DNA of 64,000 nt from Phymorhynchus buccinoides (lineage: Eukaryota > Mollusca > Gastropoda > Neogastropoda > Raphitomidae), in NCBI GenBank assembly GCA_017654935.2, contig CM065699.1, positions 49,638,372 to 49,702,371 of the forward strand, read 5' to 3'. Numbering within the stretch: the first letter of the stretch is position 1; every line of letters starts with the position of its first letter. The position numbers and the translations under genes were made by a program. This document shows positions 1-11,900 of this stretch, in pieces. Below the pieces are notes generated by a model. It made no database searches and was not told the DNA's origin. It was given only the letters and a program-made list of their open reading frames with translations.

Positions 1-734
1 GGTTTCAGATAGTGACAGTCTGAGATGCAATATATTGTCAAGGCCTAATATCTAGTGAGTGGGGGTGGGGGGGGGGGGGGGGGGGGTTGACACACATTAT
101 ATTCAGAAGCCCTTCATATTGAATACCTCATTGTGTTGCTACGCGTGGCAGTATTGTGGCGACGTAGGATAAGGCCACATTGACATCCTGTGATTCAAAA
201 ATTTCAAACTCACAGGAGTCAGCGTTTTCTTCTAGGATCGAGACGTGTCGCGTCGCCGCATGAAGAAAAACAAGAAGAAAAACTGTAGGTGGGCGCGCAA
301 AGGGGTCTCAAGAAACACTTTAAAAAACGTTTTGGCGGGGAATAAAGAAGAATATTTACATAGGTTGCTTGTCTGATTGGTATCAAAAATTATTATATTT
401 TAACAAATAATACCTTTTAGCGTACTAATCAACAACAACAAATTGTATTCACCGCTCTTACTAGTTCCGGATAGTTTGCCGCTTGGCTCGTTGTGTTGGC
501 ATAGAGGCAATAAGGGCGTTCGACGCAGAACTATGCGGGCAAGACGAAGGGTGTTTCTCTAGACCGTTTTTGCTGATTTGAGGCGAGCGGCATCGTAACA
601 TGTTTAGCCCTTGGGAAACATGGGGGGGGGGGCGAATGGGGGGGGTAGAAAAAAGAAACTGGGAAAAGACGGCCGCAGGTTCTCACTGTAGCATTCCTCT
701 TCTTGCTATCATCTATTTTCCAAGTTAGGCATGC
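1..734. other. Left edge, no recognised gene
   Basis: It contains a G run at about 69-87 and another near 622. No exon or named repeat. Confidence 0.4.
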
Positions 735-870
735 GAACAGTTTCCTGCCCTATGGAGTGAGGTGCAGATTGCGTCATGGCTTCGTTATGGCGCCGTGAAT
801 CTTAAGTTGAAAATTACCTAGGCGCAGTGCTTATGTCCTCTTCGTCTTGAATAAAATCTTTATATATCTT

Positions 871-903
<33 letters not shown>

Positions 904-1103
904 TAGTAAAAAATGGCTAGGAGAATGAGACGCAGTTAAGGGGCTATGATCCATATAGTAAGAATGACTAGTTAAGCGAACGGGAAGTAAGGCAGTAGTG
1001 CATAACAAGAGTGAGGCTAGATTAAGGGAAGATTACAAGCACCGTAGAGCTTCCAGAAGGTGGGGGATCTATTGTGCCAAAAGACCCCCCAGCGGTATCC
1101 CCA
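735..1103 (+). mobile_element. Diverged family B copy with a poly-A insertion
   Basis: The 5' part (cagtttcctgccctatgg, gcgtcatggcttcgttatg) and the 3' end (gcttccagaaggtggggg, ggtatccccac) fit the family; the middle is replaced by unrelated sequence with a 29-A run. Confidence 0.5.
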
Positions 1104-2139
1104 CCTGACACACACACACACCACACACACACACACACAAAACACACACTGGAGCTAGTTTGACTTGTACGTTATGTGGTATTTTTATCTACAAGTAGTG
1201 GGACATTATTACTGGGGACGTGTTTCCGTCGTGTTTACAGATACGAGAAAGAGCCAGTGCTGTTGACGTTTAATTCCAACTACACCCTCTTTCAAGAGCC
1301 GCCGCTCTTCTCTGTGTCTGCAACAAAGTGAAGTGGGTGATGATGATGTCATTCTTCTTCGTTTGTTCTCCTCACACATTAGTGAAGGAAGGATTTTTTA
1401 GTTTTTTGATTTTGGGGGGGAGGGTTTTCAGGTTTTGTGTGTGTTGTAGGTCAATTGTGTTTTGGACCATAAAATTGATATTTTAGTTTTGTCACGGTGG
1501 AGCAAAATTCCTTGTTCATACACAGGAAAACCGAAGAGTTATCTTGACTAGTTTTATTTTATCATTTATGTGAAGTTGGCACATCCAAATCATTGCACAA
1601 AGCGGGAATAGAAGATACAAATTGCTCTTGGTTTCTAGGACTTGATTTAGAAACCAATTAAAATAAACAAAGAACATTTCCAAAATGTCTTCCCATGGTC
1701 TAGGATACTCCGGTAGCAAAATAAAAATAGACATAAATATGCAGTAAATAGACGATTGTTAATTTTTGGGGGGTGTTCTGATATTTTTTGGCTTTGCTCA
1801 AAACATTCTGAATGAATTAATGTAGGTTTTTTCCCATGAACTATCGCATTAGTGCTGGTTTTTTTTTCAGGCAAAAGAAAGTGCGGATTGAACCACGAGC
1901 CGTCTGCAGTTGAAAATGGTCGGGGTGTGATGAAGGCGCCGGCGTCATGGATCGCCTGGTAGATCAGTGGGTTTCGTCCTCGGCTATCATCATGCAAATG
2001 GGTCTTTTTCTTCTGCGCCGTTTACTTCTGTAGGAGCTGCTTAGTTTCCTCGAGCATGCCGGAATCCGGTTGGGGGGTGGGGGGCAAAACTTGGAGGTTT
2101 TAGGTGGACCAAAAGTTGTGCCTTTTGTTTTTGTTTTAG
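1104..2139. other. Left-end stretch without recognised gene
   Basis: A short CA run near 1110-1140. A minus-strand open frame between 1647 and 1997 has no recognisable motif. I see nothing else I can name. Confidence 0.35.
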
Positions 2140-2390
2140 TTAACCCGTTTCACCACCAATTTCGCTATTTTTGCACCACAATGATTTAACAGTCCTTGTC
2201 ATTAAAAACTCTTGAAATCAGGAGTCTGTTATTCAATGATATTGTTGTTCCTAATTTGGGCAAGTAAGGATTGACCCCTATTCTCAATGTGTACAGCAGA
2301 AATCAACAATATCGCAGACAATAAATCTTTCTGAAGCCAAGAGCTTTAATGGAAGTGTTGTCAAAGGGCTGGCGGTTGAAAGGGGGTTAA
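2140..2390. mobile_element. TTAA MITE, family T1
   Basis: Ends gttaacccgtttcaccacca and gcggttgaaagggggttaa, with the family's internal accacaatgatttaac. Confidence 0.75.
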
Positions 2391-2899
2391 AGGGGCACCA
2401 GGAAGAAGAAGAGCATTTTCAAGGATCAGGAAACTCGCGTTGCTCTGGTTCTAGGAAATCAAACTGTCAAACGGCAATTCCTCCTGGCGGAATTAGTTGC
2501 CGCCGAGAGGAGAAGCATTTTGGGCGGAGGGGCCACTTAAGGCGTTGAAGCTTTTTCTTTGTTTAGTGCAGCAACCAGAACATTTTTAGAGCTATTCCTT
2601 TGTTATGAGCAAAGCTCCTCTTGGTAAACTGTAAATTAACAAGGCATTGTATGTGAACATTTCGTTGATTTGGTCTAGCGACTCAGGGGCCCATCCATTA
2701 GAAAACGAGGAAGGCACATGCCTTCTGTTCACTGAAAGAATCTGACTTTCCAGCTCGACTCCGCCAAGGAGGAATCGCCGAGTTGATGTTTGATTTCTAG
2801 GAAACCAGAGCAAAGTGAGAGTGTTCCTCTGAATCAATGTAAAAGGGTGTTTTCCTGTGGATTCAACCATGTTTCTTGCAAAAAACTCATTCGTCAAGG
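2387..2899. mobile_element. TTAA foldback MITE, family T5, running into the gap
   Basis: It begins TTAAAGGGGCACCAGG, shares its TTAA with the T1 element on its left, and reaches the gap in the inverted arm gtttcttgcaaaaaactcat. Same family as 28033 and 33165. Confidence 0.75.
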
Positions 2900-3399
2900 N
2901 NNNNNNNNNNNNNNNNNNNNNNNNNNNNNNNNNNNNNNNNNNNNNNNNNNNNNNNNNNNNNNNNNNNNNNNNNNNNNNNNNNNNNNNNNNNNNNNNNNNN
3001 NNNNNNNNNNNNNNNNNNNNNNNNNNNNNNNNNNNNNNNNNNNNNNNNNNNNNNNNNNNNNNNNNNNNNNNNNNNNNNNNNNNNNNNNNNNNNNNNNNNN
3101 NNNNNNNNNNNNNNNNNNNNNNNNNNNNNNNNNNNNNNNNNNNNNNNNNNNNNNNNNNNNNNNNNNNNNNNNNNNNNNNNNNNNNNNNNNNNNNNNNNNN
3201 NNNNNNNNNNNNNNNNNNNNNNNNNNNNNNNNNNNNNNNNNNNNNNNNNNNNNNNNNNNNNNNNNNNNNNNNNNNNNNNNNNNNNNNNNNNNNNNNNNNN
3301 NNNNNNNNNNNNNNNNNNNNNNNNNNNNNNNNNNNNNNNNNNNNNNNNNNNNNNNNNNNNNNNNNNNNNNNNNNNNNNNNNNNNNNNNNNNNNNNNNNN
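2900..3399. other. Assembly gap (500 N)
   Basis: A round 500-base N run, conventionally a gap of unknown size. It interrupts a T5 foldback element and could hide the VPS35 exon that precedes 5839. Confidence 0.99.
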
Positions 3400-3567
3400 G
3401 TTGTCCGTTGCATCTCAAACCGACGAGATGGAAGTAATGTATTTCGAGGGGTCCACACGCATTGCTTAACAGCAGGAAACTGACAAAAGCTCTAAATTTA
3501 AAAAAACCACGTCTGCAGGGTGGTGGCTATGAATGTCTTCATTTGGTGGGCGTTGTAGAGTAACATG
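3400..3567 (+). repeat. Dispersed repeat D5, copy 1 (cut by gap)
   Basis: It starts at the right edge of the N gap with ttgtccgttgcatctca and shares catttggtgggc and aagctctaaa with 15985-16200. Confidence 0.55.
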
Positions 3568-3790
3568 CAGACCTGTTTACTCTACAGTCTACTCTTTTCA
3601 AGTAGCATTCTACTCATGTTTGACCTCTACTACTCTTCAAAATTGAAAATAATGCTCTTCTTCTACTCATTTTCAGTGAAACATTGTTTGATGGTTAATG
3701 AAATATTATAAAACTACACATTCGCACCAAAAATATCATTTCAGCTGTCCAGATACTCAAGTACTCGTTGGAAGGAGTAAAACAGCATGA
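3568..3790 (+). mobile_element. MITE with ACAGACCTGTTTAC left end (older copy)
   Basis: It shares gcagacctgtttac, gacctctactactc and aaaattgaaaataatgctct with 45178-45399. The right end is decayed. Confidence 0.6.
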
Positions 3791-3918
3791 GTCTTGGGCG
3801 AATATATTTGGTTATGGTTGCTGGAATGGAAGAGTTTAAGTTAAATTTGATCAGATCTTTACCAAATCAGACCTTTGAATTCTGATCGTTAATCTGACAT
3901 TTTTTCGTAGTGAGCAAG

Positions 3919-4031
3919 GTGTTTCCGGACGGAGTCCACGGCAGACGCTGAGTGCGTTAAACATGCGGGCGTGTGCCGAGCTTGCACCCAGCGTCAACGT
4001 GAAAAACATCCATATTCGCCTCATCGACAGG
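3919..4031 (+). pseudogene. Decayed copy of a VPS35 exon (VFPDEFHL...LIDR region)
   Basis: The plus strand reads VFPDGVH, then after a one-base frame change QTLSALNMRACAEL and VNVKNI..RLIDR. Human VPS35 has VFPDEFHLQTL, LRACAEL, VNVKNI and ALIDR in the same order, just before the region encoded by the exon at 5839. An AG precedes the block at 3917-3918. The copy is not usable as it stands: the frame breaks after VPDGVH-like codons at about 3940, there is an extra codon, and the sequence after LIDR does not continue into the expected LALFAHRE. It is therefore either a decayed partial duplicate of an exon whose intact copy is upstream or in the nearby gap, or a badly assembled true exon. I favour the duplicate because other VPS35 exons here have partial copies. 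Confidence 0.7.
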
Positions 4032-4394
4032 GAACAGGGGAGAGTTCTCTACTGTAGAAAGAAAATGGAATAACTTTTGAACTGTGTTATGATGCTTTAA
4101 GTATGTTCTCGCGATATTTTGTAATTATTGCAGAAGCACGTCGTCCTTGGTTTCAGAGTTATATATGATCGGTGTTCACGTTTATGTTTGTTCTTATGCG
4201 TATAACGAACTCAATGGAGGCTTTTATAACGAACATTCTTGCCCCGTCTCTTGCCTGAGATGTGAACGCACATTGTTTGTTTGTGTGTGCAGAACTGGCG
4301 TTGTTGCCCAGAATGAGGCGGGGTCGGCATCACTCGGACATTCCAGCTGTTTGACATATTCTCCCAGGCAGATTTCACAAGTCATTCTAGGTGC

Positions 4395-4650
4395 TTTCAC
4401 ACAACGTACATGCGTGCATGCTCGTAACACACCGACACAGTACACACATGAACACACAACCCTTCACACATTACACCCCACCCACTCCACCCACGCAACT
4501 CGGGCAGTGTCGCACTCACAGACGCACACACTCCCACAGTCACACATACAAGCAAAAACCCCGCACACCCATTACACATGCCACACGCAACACACATGCA
4601 TGAGCTGTGCGCAAAAACACACAAATGCCGCACCATGCCCAACCCACACA

Positions 4651-4681
<31 letters not shown>

Positions 4682-4945
4682 CAACTCACACACACACACA
4701 CAAAATTCCACACCCGCACTCGTGCACACTGCACACGCACAAGCAAACACGCACACGCACAACACACACACACACACACACACACAACACACACACTTCC
4801 ACAACCGCACTCGTGCACAGTGCACACTCGCACACACCGCACACGCACACGCACACCACACAAACATGCATGAGCGTGCGCGAACACACAAATGCACGCA
4901 CGCATGCACACCACCCACTCACACAACACACACACACACATGCTG
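4395..4945 (+). repeat. CA-rich simple-sequence region
   Basis: About 550 bp of degenerate CA repeats with scattered G and T. His/Thr-rich (plus) and Cys/Val-rich (minus) open frames are products of the repeat and not genes. A tgcatgagc block and a ccacacccgcactcgtgcac-like block occur twice. Confidence 0.93.
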
Positions 4946-5077
4946 TACAGATAAGACACTTATTTCCAAGCAGATCTCAGAAGGCCTTCATTGGTGCTTT
5001 GTATCCCACTGGGAAGGCACTATTTAGTTGCTTATTATAAAGTCCTACCCACGGGATACCAGGTTTTGGTTTTTTTT

Positions 5078-5250
5078 TTTACAAATAGTTCCCCCACCCC
5101 TGGAAGTTGTGGGCTTGAGCTTTCCTCTATCTTATCACTCTCTTTAACTCTGCCTTTCCCTTTGCTTTACTGTCATCTACTATCTGTGTGCCCTTACGGT
5201 CAATTTCTCCTGCCTTTTTGACACGAAACTCTTACAAACATTTCTACAGC
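5078..5250 (-). mobile_element. Dispersed repeat family B, minus copy
   Basis: It contains atagttcccccacc, ctctgcctttccctttgc and tctcctgcctttttgacacg. Confidence 0.65.
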
Positions 5251-5420
5251 CGAAGAGGAACATGCTGGGCCTAAACTATTTCTCGAATAAAGAATGAATT
5301 GCCGTACTCTTGACCCGAAGGGTACATATGGGACATTGTTGGGGGTTCTTGAATAACGTTTGAAGCTGTGTTTATATTCTTTCATATTTTTCTCAACGAG
5401 TACTTTTGTAATTCAGGTGT

Positions 5421-5753
5421 GAGTGGCACAGTGGGGTAGCGCGTCGCTTCGTGTCAAGTAAAACAGTTCGAACCGGTACAGGGATTTTCTTCTCACTAGT
5501 GACTAGGCCTTACGGTCTGAAGTGGAGTCTTTTGGATGAGACGATAAACCGAGGGTCTCGAGTGTCATGCACTTGCATGCGTTAAAACCAATGGCAAGGA
5601 AAAGTTGTGATTTGGCAAAAATTAACCCCCTCAGTCACACAAAAAATCAAAAAAATTGGGGGGCGCGACTCTGGCGGCGGCACGCTCTCCAAGTGGGAGC
5701 ATCCAGAATTCACAGAGACGCCTCAGTGACGATGAAAGTACCTAATACCTAAT
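5421..5753 (+). mobile_element. tRNA-derived SINE, diverged copy
   Basis: Head gagtggcacagtggggtagc, central block gatgagacgataaaccgagg and tail tacctaatacctaatattgc. It carries several indels and ends 85 nt before the VPS35 exon at 5839. Confidence 0.85.
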
Positions 5754-5838
5754 ATTGCAGCATGACGCATCTGCGCTCGTTTGAGCGATCAACGAAGAAG
5801 AAGAAGATAAAATCCTTGTGCTCTCTTTTCTGGACCAG

Positions 5839-5987
5839 AACCGCCCCGACATGCCCCCTGAGGACATTGTGTCCCTCCAAGTGGCTCTGGTCAACCTGGC
5901 CCTCAAGTGCTACCCCACCCAGGTGGACTACGTGGACAAGGTGCTGGAGACCACCGAGGAGATCTTCAACCGCCTCAATCTCGATCA
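5839..5987 (+). CDS. VPS35: VPS35 coding exon (first seen in window)
   Basis: The exon starts after the acceptor ctggaccag and opens in frame with [14 protein letters not shown]. It continues through [16 protein letters not shown] and ends after two bases of a codon at the donor GTCAGT. Joined to the next exon this gives NLDH-LEHGS. It corresponds to about human residues 338-386. A fragment of its 3' end with the donor recurs at 6326-6355, and a SINE ends 85 nt upstream. Confidence 0.95.
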
Positions 5988-8900
5988 GTCAGTTGATTTT
6001 GTGTAGAATATAAAAGAAATGACTACAGATAAATATTTACTTGACTTTACCAGGAACTTTATATTTTTTAGGATTGCTTGAGTCAAGTTGTTAACTGGGT
6101 GGCCCCTGGACCCCTGCCTTGCAGGATTTTTTTAATTTCCCAGGAGCACCTATGTTGATATTTGCCATTCAAACATGTACTCCTCACAAAAAGTCAAGCA
6201 ACAAAATCAAATTGGTGTTGGTCAGCCCTTTGAAGCGCTTGGGCTAGCTCTTACTGTGAAGTAATGAGTTTGGATTTTAATGATGGGTGTCAGCAAGTAT
6301 GGAGACAGTCTGGGGAGAGCTCAACCGCCTCAATCTCGATCAGTGAGTTGATTTCTTAGGCCGTGTACACATTAGACGCGTAAGCTCTGTACGGAAACCC
6401 AGAAGTAAGTGAAAGAAGAAAGGGTGAACATTTACTGATTAGGGGAAATTCGGACACGTGCGCAAATCTTTTCCCTTTGCGCACAAATAGGAATTGTTCG
6501 GAAATAATTAAGGGGAGTAATTTCATGGTGTGTAGGAGTTATCTTGCCTAATTCAATCGGTCAAACAGGGGAAGTTACTCTGCCATCAGGTAAATCCCCA
6601 GCCCCTGCTTCGTGTGTTTGAGGAGACACACAGCATGTAGAACGCAGTGCGTCACAGTTTGCAAGTTCTGTCACTTTGTAGCAACTGGCCACCCCTCATT
6701 TTTCTACAAAATGTTTGCAAGTCGCTGACTCACATCCTGCGGTTTCAAGCTTCGACGCCATTGTTGCTATGGCATTTGACTGAGTATATGGAGGTAAGCA
6801 ACTCTAATTTTCACGAAGTGCTCTCCCCTAGTTTTTTTCAGAAAATCATCTATTCGCCCGGAATGAGTTAACCTTTTCATCGCCACTGTCGCCTCTTGGC
6901 ACCACAATGATTTAACACCCATGTCACTAAAAGGGATCATATGAGTGACCGTATGTTCTTCATTTTGGGAGGTAAGGATAGGCCCTATTTTAGGCATGTC
7001 ACAGAGGAATCCCCAGTATTCCAGACGAAATCTTTTCTCTACCCTGGTAAGTGTAATGGTAAATCTTGGCTGAGGAATGGCTGGCATTGAAAGGGTTAAG
7101 ATTGTGAGTTTCTGTTGTTTTTTCAGTCTGGAGCACGGCAGCATGGTGTCCAAGGAGCTGATGCGTCTGATGAAGATCCCTGTGGACACCTACAACAACG
7201 TGCTGACCCTGCTGTCCCTGCAGCACTTCGGGCCCCTCTTTGACTACTTCGACTACAAGGGGAGGAAGCTGATGAGCTGCCACATCATCACCAACGCCCT
7301 GGACAACGAGACGCTCGTGCCATCGCAGGAACATGTCAGTATTATAGTGTAGAGTATTGTATTGCATAGGTGATAGCACTTTGTGCCCATCTTCGACTAC
7401 AAGGGGAGGAAGCTGATGAGCTGTCACATCATCACCAACGCCTTGGATAATGAGACACTTGTGCCATCGCAGGAACATGTCAGTGTTATATTGTAGAGTG
7501 TAGAGTATTGTATTGCATAGGTGATAGCACTTCGGGCCCCTCTACTTCAACTACAAGGGGAGGAAGCTGATGAGCTGTCACATCATCACCAATGCCTTGG
7601 ATAATGAGATGCTCTTGCCATCGCAGGAACATGTCAGTGTTATATTGTAGAGTAGTGTAGAGTGGCACAGTGGCAACACGTTCACTTCGTGTCAAGTAAA
7701 CCCGAGTTCGAACCTGGGTACAGTGGATTTTTCCTGTCACACAAAAATCGCATGCAAAACGACGCACTCTCTAGGTGGGAGCAACCCGAATTTCACAGAG
7801 ATGCCTCTGTGACTATAAAGTACCTAATACCTAATGCCTAATATTGTATGGTGTCTCAGGACCGACATCTTGGAACAAACTTCCTCTTTCTCTCCGTCAG
7901 CGACCGACCCTCTCTGCTTTCAAATCTAACCTCAAAACCCACCTTGTTCCACTCTCTTTCTCTTCTCCCTCTTGCCTTTAGGTCTGTTTCTGCTGTATAC
8001 CATTTATGTCATGCATGTATGTTCGCTTTGTATTGCATTTTTGTTTGAATGTGTTATGAATGCTAACGTGTGTGTGCTCTTTGATTTAATTTCTATCAAG
8101 ATTCAGCGCCGTATAAATACTGTATGTTGTTGTTGGTGTAGTATTGTATTGCATAGCACTTTGGGCCCCTGTTCGACTACTTTGACCACAACTCTTCGAC
8201 TACTTTGTATGCATGTTTGTATTTTAATAGTACTGTATGTTGTTGTGAGGTGTACTGTGTTGTATTGCATAGCCACTTTGGGCCCCTGTTCGACTACTTT
8301 GACCACAACTCTTCGACTACTTTACCAGGCATGTTTTGTATTTTAACTACTGTGATGTGTGAGGAGTACTGCTACACCTTGTATTATTGTAGTGTTTAGC
8401 ATAGTATTGTATTGTATCATATTGCATTGTACAGCATAATATTGTGTGATTTAGGTGTGATTGTGAGGATTTGGGTGGACTATTGTAATAGGGTTATTAT
8501 GGTGTTATATTTAAGTGGACTGTTGTTATATTGCTTTAGCATCGTTATTACGGTGTGTGTGTGTTTGTCACCAGGTGGACTCCATCCTGAACATCGTCAA
8601 CTGCCTGGTTCAGGACCAGAACGACCAGCCGGAGGAGCCGGAAGACCCCGAGGACTTTGCGGAGGAGCAGGGGCTGATGGGACGCTTCATCCACCTGCTG
8701 AACTCCGACGACCCCAATCAGCAGTTCTTGGTAAGGAAAATAAATAAAATATTAATGTAGGCTGTAACGGCGAAAAGGTTAACCCTTTCACCGCCAGACA
8801 TTTTTTTCAGCCAAAGAATACTATTAAACTTACCCATTTCACCGCCAATGTTGCATTTTTTAACCACAATGATTTAACACCCATGTCATTAAAACTCTTG

Positions 8901-11900
8901 AATTCAGGGTCTTTTATTCAATGATATTGTGTTTCTATATATTTGGGCAGTAAGGATTGACCCTATTCTAAATGTGTCATGGAGAAATCCCACAATATTG
9001 CAGGCAAAATCTTTTTTGTAGCCAAGTAAGTTTAATGGAAATGTTTGGCTCAAAGATGGCTGTCGGCGAAAGAGTTAACTGCGAAGAAAACCCCAATTTA
9101 TCTGCAACATTGGGAATTCCTCTGTGACGTGTATAACATTAGGCCTATCCTTTACCTCCCAAAATTAAGAAAATAAGATCTTGAAATAACAGGCCCTGAT
9201 TTGATGCCTTTTAGTGACATGGGTGTTAAACCATTGTGGTGCATAAATGCGACATTGGCGGTGAAAGGGTTAAGGATTGAGATATTGCTTACTGGCCTAT
9301 TCTAGGGGTTTCAGGGGCGGACCAAGTGATTTGTAAGGGGAGGTTTCCGTCGGGGGGGGGTCGGGGGGGTCCAGGGAGCTGCATAGGTTCCGGGTTAAGG
9401 GGCAATGCTATTTTGGGGGCCCATGGGGCGAACCCCCCAGACAACTTTGCAATTTACTGATTATTGACCCCTTAACTGCCGTATGACTTACTGACTTGAT
9501 GACATCACTGATGAAGAGGAACAACTCTGTTATTCTGTGTTTGTTTGCTCTAGCACAGTCAAGAGAGTTATCTCCCCAGACCATTTTACCAGATTGGCTC
9601 TATCAGTTGTCTTCTTCATGTCATGATTTGTACAGTGATTTTGTCTTTAACTTTCTCTGGCTGTCAAGGGGTTACGGCAAAACTGGAGTCATTTTCTTAC
9701 TTTTCACCCTTGTGTTAGGTACATCTTGGGGGGGTCCGGAACCCCATGGCACCCCCCCCCCCCTCTAATCTGTCCCTGGGCAAACTCTGCTTTGGGTGCA
9801 CCGCTTGGCGTCAGCGCTGTTCTTTCTTTGACATCTAGTTTTGTGGTGAATATGGCCGCCGCGCCTACGACAGCAACAAGACATCATGTGTTGTTTTGCA
9901 ATTGTCGTTTTCTAGTCTTTAATCCATTTACCCCTTCTTCTTTTTCTTCGATCACTCAGACAGTTTCCTGTCAATTATGAGCGCAGATGCGTCATGCTGC
10001 CATTATGTGTCTAACTAAAAAATAGTTAGGCCCAGCAAGTCTGACTTCTGCTGGAGGAAATCTTTTTGAAAGCATTTCATGAAAAAAGGCAGGAGAACGG
10101 ACCGGTAAGGCAGAAAGATAGTAGATGACAGTAAGCAAAGGGAAAAGGCAGAGTCAAAGAGAGTGACAGATGAGAGGAAGTTACAAGCACAGAACTTCCA
10201 GAAGGTGAGGGAACTATTTATACAAAAAGACCCCCTGGTATCCCCACAGGGGGATTCTTTTACCCCTTCCCTGCTGGGGAGAGTTGGAGAATGTAACCCA
10301 TGTTTTAGAGTTGCATGGGTGCAACTCTCAGTTTCACACTGATTTCATTCTTTTTATTTTTTGCCAAAAGCTGAACTACATTTTAATTTTTTTAATTCAT
10401 CCAAAAATAAATCGACAACAAGCGATTTTGGGACGTTTAGAACTTGGTTTTTCTATCCCGAAAGTCTCTCTCTGGGAATCTTGAAAAAACAGCATGGTGA
10501 TGCCATATTGTTTTCAAAGGCAGTGTTGACATTTTACAAGGCTTATCGGACTCAAACTGTCTCTCCATCATTTTAGCTGTCTGTCTGTCTCGTTAGCTCT
10601 CTCTCTTACGTTGCCCACCCCACCCCACCCCTCCTGAATTCTCTAACGGGGCTCTGCCCCTGTACCTAAGCGGTCCTTGAAATCTTCGGGTGAGAGGGCG
10701 TTTAGTTTTGTTGCACCAAACGTTTGGAATTCTCTCCCTGACCATACCCGTAACCAGTCCACTCTTCCTTCCTTCAAGTCCCAACTAAAGACCCACTTCT
10801 TCAGGAAAGCTTTCTCTCTGCAAAGTCTATGATCCTTTCCCCACTCTTGTTTTCCAGCTCATTGAAGATGTTGAGTATGAGGTGTGCGCGTGTGTGTGTA
10901 TGGGGTGGGGAGTAGGGGGGCAGGGGTGGGGATGGGTGTGGGGGGATGGTTGGGGTGGTGGTGTTGAAGGGACGTGGGTGTTGGTGTGTTGTGTTATGAT
11001 TATATGCAATACATTCTCTAATATGTATTCATTTTCATAGAGATGTATGGTGAGGATGCGAGGGCCAGTTTGTTAGAAATGTTTGTACGAATGGTGAGTG
11101 AAAAGCGCATTGAGTTGCTTTGCAAGATTATGCGCTATATAAGCATTATTAATTATTATTATTATTATTACCCAGCCGTGGCCCATGGACCCCCAACTTT
11201 CAATATTTTTCATTTAGGGGAGTTGCACCCGTGTGAGTGTATGAATATGCGCGAGTATGAAAGCAAACCGTGATGTTTTGTGTGTTTGAATGCGTGTGTA
11301 ACTTCTGTCATTGTCTCTTTTTCCAGTTTTCCCTTGCTATAGTAGAGAAAGTGCTGGTTCTTTTTCCAGTTTTCCCTTGCTATAGTAAGGAAAGTGTGGG
11401 TTCTTTTTCCAGTTTTCCCTTGCTATAGTAGGGAAGGTGTGGGTTCTTTTTCCAGTTTCCCCTTGCTATAGTAGGGAAAGTGCCGGTTCTTTTTCCAGTT
11501 TTCCCTTGCTATAGTAGGGAAAGTGTGGGTTCTTTTTCCAGTTTTCCCTTGCTATAGTAGAGAAAGTGTGGGTTCTTTTTCCAGTTTTCCCTTGCTATAG
11601 TAAGGAAAGTGTGGGTTCTTTTTCCAGTTTTCCCTTGCTATAGTAGAGAAAGTGCTGGTTCTTTTTCCAGTTTTCCCTTGCTATAGTAGAGAAAGTGTGG
11701 GTTCTTTTTCCAGTTTTCCCTTGCTATAGTAGAGAAAGTGCGGGTTCTTTTTCCAGTTTTCCCTTGCTATAGTAGGGAAAGTGTGGGTTCTTTTTCCAGT
11801 TTTCCCTTGCTATAGTAGAGAAAGTGCGGGTTCTTTTTCTAGTTTTCCCTGCTATAGTAGGGAAAGTGTGGGTTCTTTTTCTAGTTTTCCCTTGCTATAG

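Noticed and set aside
1647..1997. 116-codon minus-strand open frame
   Set aside because: No domain, no splice support and ordinary AT-rich composition; could not be told from chance.
2592..3483. Open frames of 174-288 codons across 2.6-3.5 kb
   Set aside because: Most residues come from the N gap; the rest is foldback MITE sequence.
4147..5040. 297-codon His/Thr-rich open frame and Cys/Val-rich frames on the other strand
   Set aside because: Product of CA-rich simple sequence; no conserved motif and open on both strands.
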